A program made the position numbers and the translations under genes. A DNA stretch of 64,000 nt from Novipirellula galeiformis (GTDB lineage: Bacteria; Planctomycetota; Planctomycetia; Pirellulales; Pirellulaceae): positions 517,764 through 581,763 of the forward strand of contig NZ_SJPT01000003.1 in the NCBI RefSeq assembly GCF_007860095.1, read 5' to 3'. Shown piece after piece: positions 24,201-26,395 of the stretch. The first letter of the stretch is position 1. Every line of letters starts with the position of its first letter. Below the pieces are notes generated by a model. The model saw only the letters and a list, made by a program, of their open reading frames with translations, searched no databases and was not told where the DNA came from.

Positions 24201-25979
24201 GGCGCGATCACGATTAACTCCGACGGTTCGTACAGCTACGTCGTTGACAATAACAACGCGGCGGTGGAAGCATTGCGAACCGCATCGGACACGCTGACAG
24301 ACGTATTCACCTACACGATGGTCGATGCGTCGGGGGCCGAGTCCACGGAGCAAGTGACCATCACGATCCAGGGCCAAAACGACGCGCCGCATGACATGAC
24401 CGCGACGGGGATGACGATCGACGAAGGACTCGCCAACGGCCAGATCGTGGGCACCGTCTCGACCGACGACATCGACACCAGCGACACCACGTTGTATTCG
24501 TTGACCGATTCGGCAGGCGGCCGATTCAACATTGATGCGTCGGGCAACATCCTTGTGGCTGATTCGAGTCAACTCGATTACGAAGCCGCCACTCAGCACG
24601 ACATCACGGTGCGTGTGCAAGACGCTGCCGGGGCCACGTATGACGAAACGTTTACCGTCTATTTGAACGATGTCAACGAATTCAATGTTGCCGCGGCTAC
24701 CGACACCGATGGCAATCCAAATCAAGTCAATGAAAACGCAGCGTTTGGAACGACGGTCGGTATCACCGCATTGGCGGTCGACCCCGACGGCACCTCTAAT
24801 AGCGTGACCTACTCGTTGTCCGATGACGCGGGAGGACGATTCACGATCGATTCGGCCAGCGGAGTGGTGACCGTTTCAGGGTCCGTGGATTACGAGACTA
24901 ACACCAGTCATACGATTACGGTTCGAGCCGACTCGAGCGACGGTTCGTTCAGCTTTGCTAATTTCTCGATCGCAGTGATCGACGTCAACGAAGCTCCCGT
25001 GGCAACCGGCGACCACTACTCGATCAACGCCGGAGAAACGCTCTCGTTGGCGGCTCCGGGTGTGTTGATCAACGACAGTGATGTCGATGGCGACCCGCTG
25101 CAGTTGCAACTCGTCTCGGGACCTAGCCACGGAGTGCTCAGCATCTCGGCCAACGGAAGTCTGGTCTACACGCCCAGCGGTGCCTACTTTGGCAGCGATA
25201 CGTTTACCTACCTCGCCAGCGACGGCAGTTTGAATAGCGATGTCGTGACAGTCACGATCACCGTGATTGCTGGCGGCGGCGGAAGTGGAGGCTCCAGTGG
25301 AAGCGGCTCGGGCGATGGCGGCTCGGGCGATGGGGGCTCAGGCGATGGCGGCGGCGACACCAGCGGCGGAGGAGATACATCCGGTGGCAATTCCGGAGAC
25401 GGAGATAGCGGCGATGGTGGATCAAACACCACCGGCGGAGTCACCACGGTACCGACTTATGTAACCCCTCCTACACAAACGGACACGTCGGCGAACGAAA
25501 AAGAACACGCTCCACGGAGCACTTTTTCAGACTCGGATCGTAATTCGACAATTCAACTCGGAGACAGCGAACACGAAGAATCGCAAAACGGTTCGGAGCG
25601 TCACGGCTTTACGTGGGGCGGTTCCTCGAACATGCACTTAAAACGGGGCATCACCCAGATGTCTCATATGCTCGACGAGTTATTGATCGTCGATTTGGTT
25701 CAAGCGATTCAATGGACCGAATGGAACAATCAGAGCTCCGCCGCAGCGGAAGACTCGACCTATTTCGGAGCCGGCGAAATTGGCGGACTGGGCGTAGGTG
25801 CGGGGCTGGCGTCGGTCGGTTACGTGCTGTGGGCACTCCGAGGCGGCGTGTTGTTGACCACCATTTTCGGCAGCATGCCTGCGTGGCGAATGATCGATCC
25901 CACCGCCCTGTTAACCGCATACCGCGATGGAGATGGGATTCGTAAATCCAAAGCCGATGTGACAACGTTCTTGGATTAA
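243..25979 (+). CDS. Giant secreted multi-repeat surface protein (LEPR-XLL / DUF4347 / CSLREA / VCBS / cadherin)
   Basis: About 8,578 residues, acidic and rich in Gly, Ser, Thr, Asn and Asp; the only cysteines I noticed are in the DUF4347 domain. Order: LEPR-XLL-like motif (7-18, FYPLEDRILLSG), DUF4347 (about 86-243), LamG-like (264-483), DNRLRE-like (489-668), CSLREA plus beta-helix (680-1637), cadherin-like (1796-1952), seven delta-60 repeats (1975-2340), cadherin (2639-2745), seven propeller-like repeats (2760-3139), Calx-beta-like (3141-3240), cadherin (3378-3484), second CSLREA plus beta-helix (3483-4663), 22 VCBS units (4777-4905 and 5317-8050), two cadherins (8050-8257), an Ig/tandem-95-like domain, a Gly/Ser linker (8343-8400) and a hydrophobic segment near 8515-8549. 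TTG at 234 is in frame, but ATG 243 is preferred. No Shine-Dalgarno is visible. Probable role is adhesion or matrix formation at the cell surface; the ligand is unknown. Confidence is high for one intact gene, moderate for function. Confidence 0.93.
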   Translation: MSREFDFYPLEDRILLSGDGMDGLDGSMDIDLDLEAALLSQLAEVDGEAAGDVATPTAQPLPTDHDVIDIATVDVAEAEVLDPALPIEVVFVDAGVEDAETLIEGLRADVDGQTQWLIVRLQADQDGILQITETLRNLTSVDAVHLLSHGDGEGIQLGNSRLDLDAAPNYAGEIASWGHALDSDADLLIYGCDLASTESGRDLIDILAVVCDCDVAASDNATGNAELGGDWILEYAVGEVNTEVAFGFAAQASWQHTLDISSNLVLHHRFDTDTSDSSGNNYDGTLQNGAVIDTNSGTNQIGDGKLNLDGSNDYVDFSPHVSNLQGITTGTISVWVYHDVNSRDVIFETSDSGDDDSRVAIFRDSDGSFDFYVREGSTTLLDVHTAAGVIPQNTWTHVAVTVDATGNKLYVNGVQQSVTYATGSSSTNRFFDDVADLDFGSWGVDKYGGSSFTRYFDGFLDDGRVYDRALSSTDISELYAATGTGTSLVSFQQDVNGYTGTQDTELRQTSPGSNYGSYTTLPIDLQNSGSNTESQAMIRFDDLFGTGPGQIPLNAQIVSASLTVEAISGSSGTISLYQMLGDWNESTATWSSYTDGLDADGVEMSSVADSQLTSPSTGSVTFTGLESAVQSWANGNANYGWGILTNSTDGFDFYSSEGTTKPKLSIEYVMPGSQLSTAHALVVDTASDVWDGDTTSIDSLLANKGSDGKISLREAILAANSTQNNGATPDQITFAIDSGTQTILVGAGGLPMIVDAVNIDARTQPGYTSSPLITIDGSGATGSTGGLVLRTNDSTISGFAVINFPDEGIEIDGSTGYGDNNIIQYNYVGLTTSGTAAGNADDGILISEDADDNIVRNNVVGSNGNDGIVIRNTDSDNNWVYGNTVGLAPNGTTIRSNGRYGVSVYDAGTGNVIGSNGDASNDAAERNVISGNTSDGIYLYNAGGTVIRGNYVGTDSVGTAIRGNAGYGILISDSSSVTIDANVVSGNSLAGISLWETGTTLATVTSNYIGTNAAGTSALGNSNDGIKIGGGASNNTIGGDRTLGLGNVISGNSGATSDGIELSGSAGSTNDNKIYGNYIGTDVTGTAAIANGRHGIVVYSGAQNTLIGGTGTGQGNIISGNTTYGIIVDGNSGTTTTGTVIAANYIGLNLAGTTAIANGGGIVVFGGARSTTIGGTTAAHRNLISGNDGLGINITGATTETTTVAGNYIGLGADGTTIVANTSHGVSINSGSDNNTIGGITAASRNIISGNDGFGIYLGSGSNSNQILSNYVGTDAAGAVAKANLDGIWIEGANNTIGQTGAGNLISGNAYYGLTLDGVGANNNTVQNNYIGTNATGTGPVANGADGVSIVNGAHDNLIGGTLATQRNIISGNAGDGIQISGLTSNANTIQGNYIGTDVTGSADLGNAGNGIYATGGDNLVVDGNLVSGNGGYGIYLSSTGVTNATVTGNTIGLNAAGTASLLNGNHAIYLNSTSNAMIGGTTVDERNVINSVGGSYGIYVLGTTDTSIIGNYIGTDALGTTRLSAGSFAIYVYSSANTIIGGTTTTHANVIGGYSVTGVNIYGAASAGTQIQGNFIGTDVGETLDLTNGLYGVVLQGSAAGILIGGSGTTSGNAIANNSTNGIRVLSSAGAGNSFLRNRIFNNGAIGIDLDGDGVTNNDADDVDGGVNNGQNFPVITQAVLDGTNLTISGTIDTDGPLNTKYHIEFYGNASGTQDTTHGEGRYYLGTTTVTVDGSGDGTFSEFLLTGVALSAGDFVTATATRIDDAGQVGLDDQLAYGDTSEFGANFAIAPLNSDPVVTFGSGNITYAENAGAVFIDATATVTDADGTDFDGGVLSISITANGSGDDRIRINNEGMAAGLVGVTTGPNQVYYGGVLIGTWSGSGAPLAITFNASADATAVQAVVQNITFENNSDVPSGLTRTVEFQLTDGDGGSSTAITKDIDVTPVNDAPTFGSDGDGSTTVPIPGSLFDLGFNSVVQADGKIVMVGAAYFADNDITVVRFNADGTLDLTFGGGDGIATLDAGGDEIGVDVALQADGRIVVAGTRDGDLIVARFTATGVLDTSFDSDGYAITDVSGIDTASGIAIQSDGKIVVLGNSDAGGNNFSVVRYNTDGSLDTTFSGDGKVEIDFGASSDDVANSILIQSDGKIVVAGKSNNQFAIARLTSGGVLDTSFDTDGLVSTDFGVGDETISGLAQQSDGKIIAAGTANLDFALARYNTDGSLDSTFDGDGLQTSDLGATERAYSVAYTSTGKIVVSGVTDLMGSNDVMLQRYNADGSLDTSFNTVGTVITVTNTTNEYAYSVQVFANGSISVAGNMQSNGFLLNQYNEDGSLDTNFAPTANLVDANPTYVEGSAPIVLDASVSVFDRELSAQDNFTESTIALLRRAGVNGEDVFGFSDGNGLSVSAGSLYKNGQIIASFSLTTPGLVVVTFTDANGETPTQTDVNNVLRQLTYANNSDAPPASVELLWYFLDGNTGEQGLGTSLFITSVTTVNITATNDDPTNAGSLPSDITVTEDVSGNVDLSQINLSDVDEGGGDLTVKLATSTGGNLSAISGGGVTIGGSGTGTLTLTGTLADLNTYLDTASNIQYLHSTPDQAGDDADTITVYVNDNGNTGTGGGSDVNLGSVNVDITNVNDAPVITSDGGGDTANVNVNENSTAVTTVTASDVDLPSQTLTFSKSGGADAALFTIDGSTGALTFISAPDYENPTDVGGDNTYEVIIQVTDGTLTDTQTITVTVTDVADGIQVTPIDVSPIGGETRVNTTTGDNQSINAGVAQAIATDANGNYIVVWSSNDQDGDLYGTYGQRFDAEGQALGVEFQINTTSTDQQFSPTVAMDAAGNFVVTWMSNLQDGDGYGVYAQRYNAAGVAQGGEFLVNTTTSASQTSPAIAMAADGSFAITWTDSVHDPDGSIGIYAQRFDASGVAVGGEFRVNSYTTGVQQITSIAMDDAGNFVIVWASNGQDGSNYGVYAQRFDSAGVAQDSEFRVNTTTTDAQLYHDVSMLSDGRFVVAYQSRSGSDFEVYIQRYAADGTPVGGETQVNTVTVSGVQPIPSISADDAGNITVVWNSTADGDGTAVIGQRMDWSGTKLGGEFIVNSTSSGNQTYPEVVAQPGGRFIVAWGGNGDGDADGVFMQRYGLTTTEAGGTATFEIVLESQPSADVTIPVMVSDGSEGSVSVGSVTFTSLDWNIPQTVTVTGLQDYVNDGDQSYTIVLGTATSSDANFNGLDPEDLVVLNAEVPNTAPTNTVPGDQTTGEDTPLVFSSGNANAITISDADAGGNELEVTLTATNGTISLATLSGLTFSNGDGTSDATATFTGTLSAINAALNGLSFTPTADFSGAATLSIATNDQGNTGTGGARSDTDVVNISVTAVNDSSPVITSDGGGDTANINVDENTTAVTIVTATDADLPSQTLTYSIFGGADAAKFNINSADGTLIFVAAPDFESPADVGGDNVYDVIVRVSDGTFTDDQAIAVTVVDVSNVLVVTTATDNNDSGILVGASYDIEWLNANKGTDGEISLREAIIAANNTAGMDTVSFNIAGAGVHTIGLLSVLPSITEAITIDGYTQSGSSINTATNGSNVVLQIELDGTNTGAGASGLKLVAGSDGSTIRGLAINRFSGSGVEINNSDNNTIVGNFLGTSVDGTSGQSNVYGVNVTNGANNNTIGGSAAGDRNVISGNTTAGVFISSSDNIVAGNVVGLNAAGNAAIANTRGVYLLNAANTLIGGTTAGAGNVISGNSIDGVLVTGATSAGTRIEGNYIGTNAAGDAGIANLIKGVGLTTNATGVTVGGSAAGAGNVISGNSNTGVYIASGGNLVTGNFVGLNAAGTAAVANGTGVYIYHAANNTIGGTSASERNVISGNTSNGVYISGSGSTGNIVQGNYIGTNAAGDAAVANTATGVSIAASATNNTIGGSVTGTGNVISGNSTYGVYVNASNNTVAGNTIGLNAAGTAAIANNYGIHLLNAANNVIGGTTTEARNVISGNTVDGVYVSGATSTGNSIQGNFIGTNAAGTSAISNGRFGISLINNASANTIGGAVSGAGNVISGNVSSGVYVSASNNTLVGNTVGLNATGTAAIANYSGIHINNVSGTTIGGTTALARNVISGNTSDGVFITGASATGNLVQGNYIGTNTAGTSGIANINAGINIQSNASGNTIGGAVAGAGNVISGNQSMGVYVAAPNNTLSGNIVGLNAAGDAKVANAGFGIYVTSAGVGTSIGGTTSLQRNVVSGNGADGIVVDGGGSSSAMNVMIQGNYVGTNLAGTAGLSNSRHGVYFYNAAATNTLGGTVSGAGNVISGNASYGVLVEGTSNLVAGNTIGLDAAGTAAIANSTGVYINNVGSTTIGGTTALARNVISGNTNDGIYITGVSATGNLVQGNYIGTNAAGTAAVGNGNAGINITSTAAGNTIGGTAAGAGNLISGNANYGVYTAASNTTIQGNFIGTDASGTGAIANGADNSATGGIYIAGGSGSTIGGTSTSARNVISGNGGAGIWINAGGDTTTIQGNYIGVDVTGDTALGNGRWGVVNQSGDNVQIGGTAAGAGNVISGSTNSSGGVFIGPTADGTVIEGNRIGIGATTTSALSSVQVVGIWLASGSTNTRIGGTTAPAGNIIAGNGVSGGIKVVGTSTGNTIQRNSIYGNLGIGIDLNDDGTTTNDGAKTGGAANLLMDSPVVGTANLVSNDLLLAGYVGSAANQATFANSRVEFFISDESSAYGSGQTFLGFLTTDASGNFSGTLDVTGLGLTQSSSITATATDSSGNTSEFGVNFAVNVAPTAVTDNLTAVEAGGVGNATAGTDPTGNVLTNDTDPDSGDSQTVIGVAAGTVGSASGNVGSNVTGSFGTLQIDSNGAYVYTVDNSNAAVQALRNSGDTLTDVFTYTMNDSGGMESTTQVTITIEGANDAPEAADLTKTINEDTPLTLAAADFGFTDVDSSDSMIAVRVDVLPAAGTLNLTGSGPVTAGQVITIADINAGKLIFTPAANDNGAGYASIAFSVADASNTFDGSPNTITIDVAAVNDAPELDNSETFTLTGITEDQTNNSGDTVASIIASLSGNRISDVDASPSEGIAIQSISGGNGTWQYSLDGSTWTDVGTVNTTTSLLLRSSDYLRYVPDAMNADTSSVSFVAWDQTTGTEGTKVSTATTGGTTAFSDNVGLAEVTVTAVNDAPTITDSATVTLSGTNEDTPSTPTSVDSIVSSAGWADVDTGAVKGIAVTGLTGNGTWQYSTDGSNWTSFSGISGSTALLLNASTQIRYQPDSLNGETATFDFVAWDTTTGSASSFGSPSYADPDSGGGTTAYSSETATASIVVTDVNDAVVAVADTDTATEAGGVANATAGSNPSGNVLSNDIEYDTGDTLNVTGVAAGTVASAAGNVGTSVTGTYGDISIASNGAYTYTVDNNNAIVQALRTSGQTITDTFTYTVQDSGGSFASTQIVITIEGQNDAPVAVTDNAVAIEAGGDNNASAGTNPTGNVLTNDTDVDSGDTKTVTGVVVGTAGSASGNVASALAGNYGSITINANGSYIYNVDNNNAAVQALRTSSDTLQDVFTYTMQDTDGSSSTTQVTVTIQGQNDDPVAVDDTAVAVEAGGTSNGTAGINPSGNVLGNDTDVDSGDTKTVVGVAAGSQSVASGSVATGVNGSYGSIQIAGDGSYTYTVDNSNAAVQALRTSGQSLSEIFTYTIQDASGADSTAEITVTITGANDAPDAVANAATATEASGILNNISGTNPSGNVLTNDTDVDAGDTKTVTGVATGVQGSTSGNVGSTVVGTYGSLVINSNGTYTYTLDNDNAAVEALNDGDSLSETFSYTMQDTAGLASTTQLVITIDGRTDQPVAVADMDTSEEAGGVGNATPGSNPSGNVLDNDVSGNGKTIVGVAAGSTGSASGNVGTTVTGTYGTVVINSDGTYTYTLDNSNPAVEALLNSGDHVTDIFTYTMEDTFSNMSSTELTITVDGQNDAPESVNDTSIAVESGGVANGTAGSSATGNVLSNDTDVDSGDTKSVIGVQLGTVGSASGSVGASVTGNYGQIVINSDGSYTYTIDQNNAAVQALRTASDTLQEIYTYTMHDTAGLESTAQVTVTIQGANDAPVAVVDTAIAYEAGGAGNGSAGADPSGNVLTNDTDVDSGDTKTVVGVAAGVQGSASGSVGSTVTGSYGSITLNSDGSYTYNVDNDNAAVQNLRTSGESLNDVFTYTFEDTDGLSSTTQITVSVRGANDNPDVVADTAIAVEAGGTANGTAGTNPTGNVLANDSDNDAGDTIVVSGVTAGTAGSATGSVGSSVAGLFGSINIASNGSYSYTVDNSNPTVQDLLNSGDTLTDVFTYTVEDLSGATSTTQVTITIQGANDAPVATVDSAHAYEAGGVANGTAGTDPSGNVLTNDDQVDAGDTWSITGAAQGVVGSTSGSVGSSITGNFGAITINSDGSYTYNIDNDNATVQALRTVSDTITDVFSYTVSDAAGLNSTAQITITLHGANDDPVAVVDPPTAVSAGGYAGGTAGTDPTGNVLTNDTDVDSGDTKTVDGVAAGVQASASGSVGSAVAGSYGSISIAANGAYTYTVDNNNAAVQALRTSSDTLTDVFTYTMIDASGAASTTQVSVTIQGANDAPIGVDDTATAIEAGGVGNATAGTNPTGNVLTNDTDLDSGDTKTVSGVAAGSQVSASGSVATGVSGTYGQITINSDGSYSYVVDNNNATVQALRTSGDTLTDVFTYTMVDTAGLDSTAEITVTIQGSNDNPVATADTPTAVEAGGMANGTAGTDPTGNVLSNDTDVDAGDTKNVAGVAAGVQASASGSVGSSVTGSYGSVTINSDGSYTYVVDNSNSAVQALRTASDTLQDVFTYTVVDASGADATTQVTITIQGQNDTPTAVGDNAIAVEAGGTTNGTAGTNPTGNVLTNDTDVDSVGNGETKTVSGVAAGVTGSTSGSVASSVAGSYGAITINSDGSYSYVVDNNNATVQALRNSGDTLDDVFTYTMTDTAGATSTTQITVTIQGQNDAPTAVADNSIAVESGGLANGTAGTDPTGNVLTNDLDPDSAGNGETKTVTGVAVGVVGSASGSVASSVTGSYGAITINSDGSYAYVVDNSNVDVQALRNSGQTLDDVFTYTMTDADGVASTTQVTVTIQGQNDTPTAVVDNAVAVEAGGPANGTAGTNPTGNVLTNDTDVDSVGNGETKSVSGVAAGVAGSASGSVASSVAGSYGAITINSDGSYSYVVDNSNADVQALRNSGDTLDDVFTYTMTDAAGATSTTQITVTIQGQNDAPTAVADNLIAVESGGLANGTAGTNPTGNVLTNDLDPDSAGNGETKTVTGVAVGVVGSASGSVASSVTGSYGAITINSDGSYAYVVDNSNVDVQALRNSGQTLDDVFTYTMTDADGVASTTQVTVTIQGQNDTPTAVVDNAVAVEAGGTANGTAGTNPTGNVLTNDTDVDSVGNGETKTVSGVAAGVTGSASGSVASSVTGSYGAITINSDGSYSYVVDNNNADVQALRNSGDTLDDVFTYTMTDTAGATSTTQITVTIQGQNDAPTAVVDNAIAVESGGLANSTAGTNPTGNVLTNDSDVDSVGNGETKSVSGVAAGVTGSASGSVASSVAGSYGAITINADGSYIYAVDNNNVDVQALRNSGDTLDDVFTYTMTDADGATSTTQITVTIQGQNDTPTAVVDNDIAVEAGGSANGTAGTNPTGNVLTNDTDVDSVGNGETKAVSGVAAGVTGSASGSVASSVAGSYGAITINSDGSYSYVVDNNNADVQALRNSGDTLDDVFTYTMTDTAGTTSTTQITVTIQGQNDAPTAVVDNAIAVESGGLANGAAGTNPTGNVLTNDTDVDSVGNGETKSVSGVAAGVTGSASGSVASSVAGSYGAITINADGSYSYAVDNNNVDVQALRDSGDTLDDVFTYTMTDADGATSTTQITVTIQGQNDTPTAVVDNAIAVEAGGTANGTAGTNPTGNVLTNDTDVDSVGNGETKTVSGVVAGTTASATGSVGANVSGSYGAITINSDGSYSYVVDNNNAAVEALRTASDTLTDVFTYTMVDASGAESTEQVTITIQGQNDAPHDMTATGMTIDEGLANGQIVGTVSTDDIDTSDTTLYSLTDSAGGRFNIDASGNILVADSSQLDYEAATQHDITVRVQDAAGATYDETFTVYLNDVNEFNVAAATDTDGNPNQVNENAAFGTTVGITALAVDPDGTSNSVTYSLSDDAGGRFTIDSASGVVTVSGSVDYETNTSHTITVRADSSDGSFSFANFSIAVIDVNEAPVATGDHYSINAGETLSLAAPGVLINDSDVDGDPLQLQLVSGPSHGVLSISANGSLVYTPSGAYFGSDTFTYLASDGSLNSDVVTVTITVIAGGGGSGGSSGSGSGDGGSGDGGSGDGGGDTSGGGDTSGGNSGDGDSGDGGSNTTGGVTTVPTYVTPPTQTDTSANEKEHAPRSTFSDSDRNSTIQLGDSEHEESQNGSERHGFTWGGSSNMHLKRGITQMSHMLDELLIVDLVQAIQWTEWNNQSSAAAEDSTYFGAGEIGGLGVGAGLASVGYVLWALRGGVLLTTIFGSMPAWRMIDPTALLTAYRDGDGIRKSKADVTTFLD
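499..970 (+). other. DUF4347 domain with His-Cys dyad-like motifs
   Basis: Residues about 86-243 of the giant protein match the DUF4347 pattern: an opening beta strand (VVFVDAGVED), a His-Gly motif in HLLSHGDGEG (His149), a Cys motif in LLIYGCDLAS (Cys192), then a closing GGDW-LEY stretch. The His-Gly followed about 43 residues later by a Cys after a hydrophobic strand is the arrangement of clan CD cysteine peptidases (caspase, gingipain, CHAT, MARTX CPD). Catalysis is inference; what is visible is the conserved pair. The domain sits just after the export motif, where self-processing or cleavage of a partner would be plausible. Confidence 0.8.
2280..5280 (+). repeat. CSLREA module and first right-handed beta-helix array
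   Basis: Residues about 680-721 carry a CSLREA-type segment ending in ISLREAILAANS. It is followed by dozens of degenerate beta-helix coils in which phrases like NYIGTN, GTAAIANG, IGGT and NVISGN recur every 45 to 65 residues. The array closes with the usual capping stretch (FLRNRIFNNGAIGIDLDGDG). These folds often bind or cleave polysaccharide; I see no obvious catalytic cluster, so a structural or binding role is more likely. Confidence 0.8.
6165..7260 (+). repeat. Seven delta-60 repeats inside the giant protein
   Basis: Seven units of about 50 residues each contain a QSDGKIVVAG-type strand, then RYNTDGSLDTTF and a D-G-D turn. This is the signature of the delta-60 repeat family, first described in delta-proteobacteria and thought to form propeller-like folds. 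The last two units are more diverged (ANGSISVAG in the seventh). Seven is the typical blade number for a closed beta-propeller, so this block probably folds as one unit. Confidence 0.75.
8520..9660 (+). repeat. Seven propeller-like repeats (xQRFDAxG / GGEFxVN type)
   Basis: Seven successive units of about 54 residues each hold an AMDAAGNFVVTW-type strand, a YGVYAQRFD strand and a VGGEFRVNT strand. The seven Q-R-[FYM] positions are TYGQRFD, VYAQRYN, IYAQRFD, VYAQRFD, VYIQRYA, VIGQRMD and VFMQRYG. The layout predicts a seven-bladed propeller. It is distinct in sequence from the delta-60 block upstream. I do not know a family name for it. Confidence 0.6.
10691..14240 (+). repeat. Second CSLREA module and second beta-helix array
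   Basis: The CSLREA-type segment recurs (ISLREAIIAANN at about 10800-10840), followed by a longer and more regular beta-helix than the first. Coils repeat NVISGN, GNYIGTNAAG and TIGGT. At the DNA level some parts are close copies: the stretch around 12536-12660 recurs around 13286-13410, with the same words at a 750-base offset. The block ends with the same capping element as the first array, so the whole CSLREA/helix cassette was duplicated within the gene. Confidence 0.8.
14572..24392 (+). repeat. VCBS repeat array (22 units), last nine homogenised at 396 bp
   Basis: One VCBS unit (14572-14958) is followed by three unrelated cadherin-like or Ig-like segments (to about 16195), then 21 VCBS units in tandem. 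Each has an EAGG or ESGG start, the motif GNVLTNDTDVDSGD, a YGxITINSDGSYxYVVDN core, an ALRxSxDTLxDVFTYT strand and an NDAP end. Units of 387 bp give way at 20829 to nine units of exactly 396 bp (starts 20829, 21225, 21621, 22017, 22413, 22809, 23205, 23601, 23997) that carry a three-residue insertion reading DSVGNGETK or DSAGNGETK. Acidic D-x-D-x-G-D turns suggest calcium binding. Confidence 0.92.
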
Positions 25980-26395
25980 GTGAATTCGGAGCACACGGCT
26001 CCATTGATCTCAACGGCCTAAGAAACTCTGGGATCGGAATGGCACAACGGGCACGCGTCCTTGCTCAACGCGCGTAGGCTGGCGTCGAGGCGATTTGATT
26101 CCGAAACGTCAGCGAGAACAGAAGCAGCGAGATGGGTTGAACGACATCCGACAGTGGTATCCTAGAATGGCCTCATCGGCGTAACCGTCAATATCGATCA
26201 ACTCAACCCTACTTTTCTCACCGTCCAGGGCAATCGAACTGAATTAGCATTGGAACGTTTAGCTGTGATCAAGAATTGAGCGTATTCTCTGACCCAAACC
26301 GAGGCGATGGGCCCGTCGATTGTTAGACCGAACGACCAGGACTCGATCAAGCGTCTCCGTTTCACTTTGTCAATTTCAAACAGAAATCTACCGGC
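25980..26395. other. Spacer between the giant gene and the GGDEF gene
   Basis: No convincing gene in these 416 bases. A weak five-base-pair inverted repeat (GGAGC/GCTCC at about 25988-26002) follows the giant gene's stop and lacks a T-run, so any terminator is weak. Promoter elements for the downstream gene could not be assigned with confidence. Confidence 0.5.
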
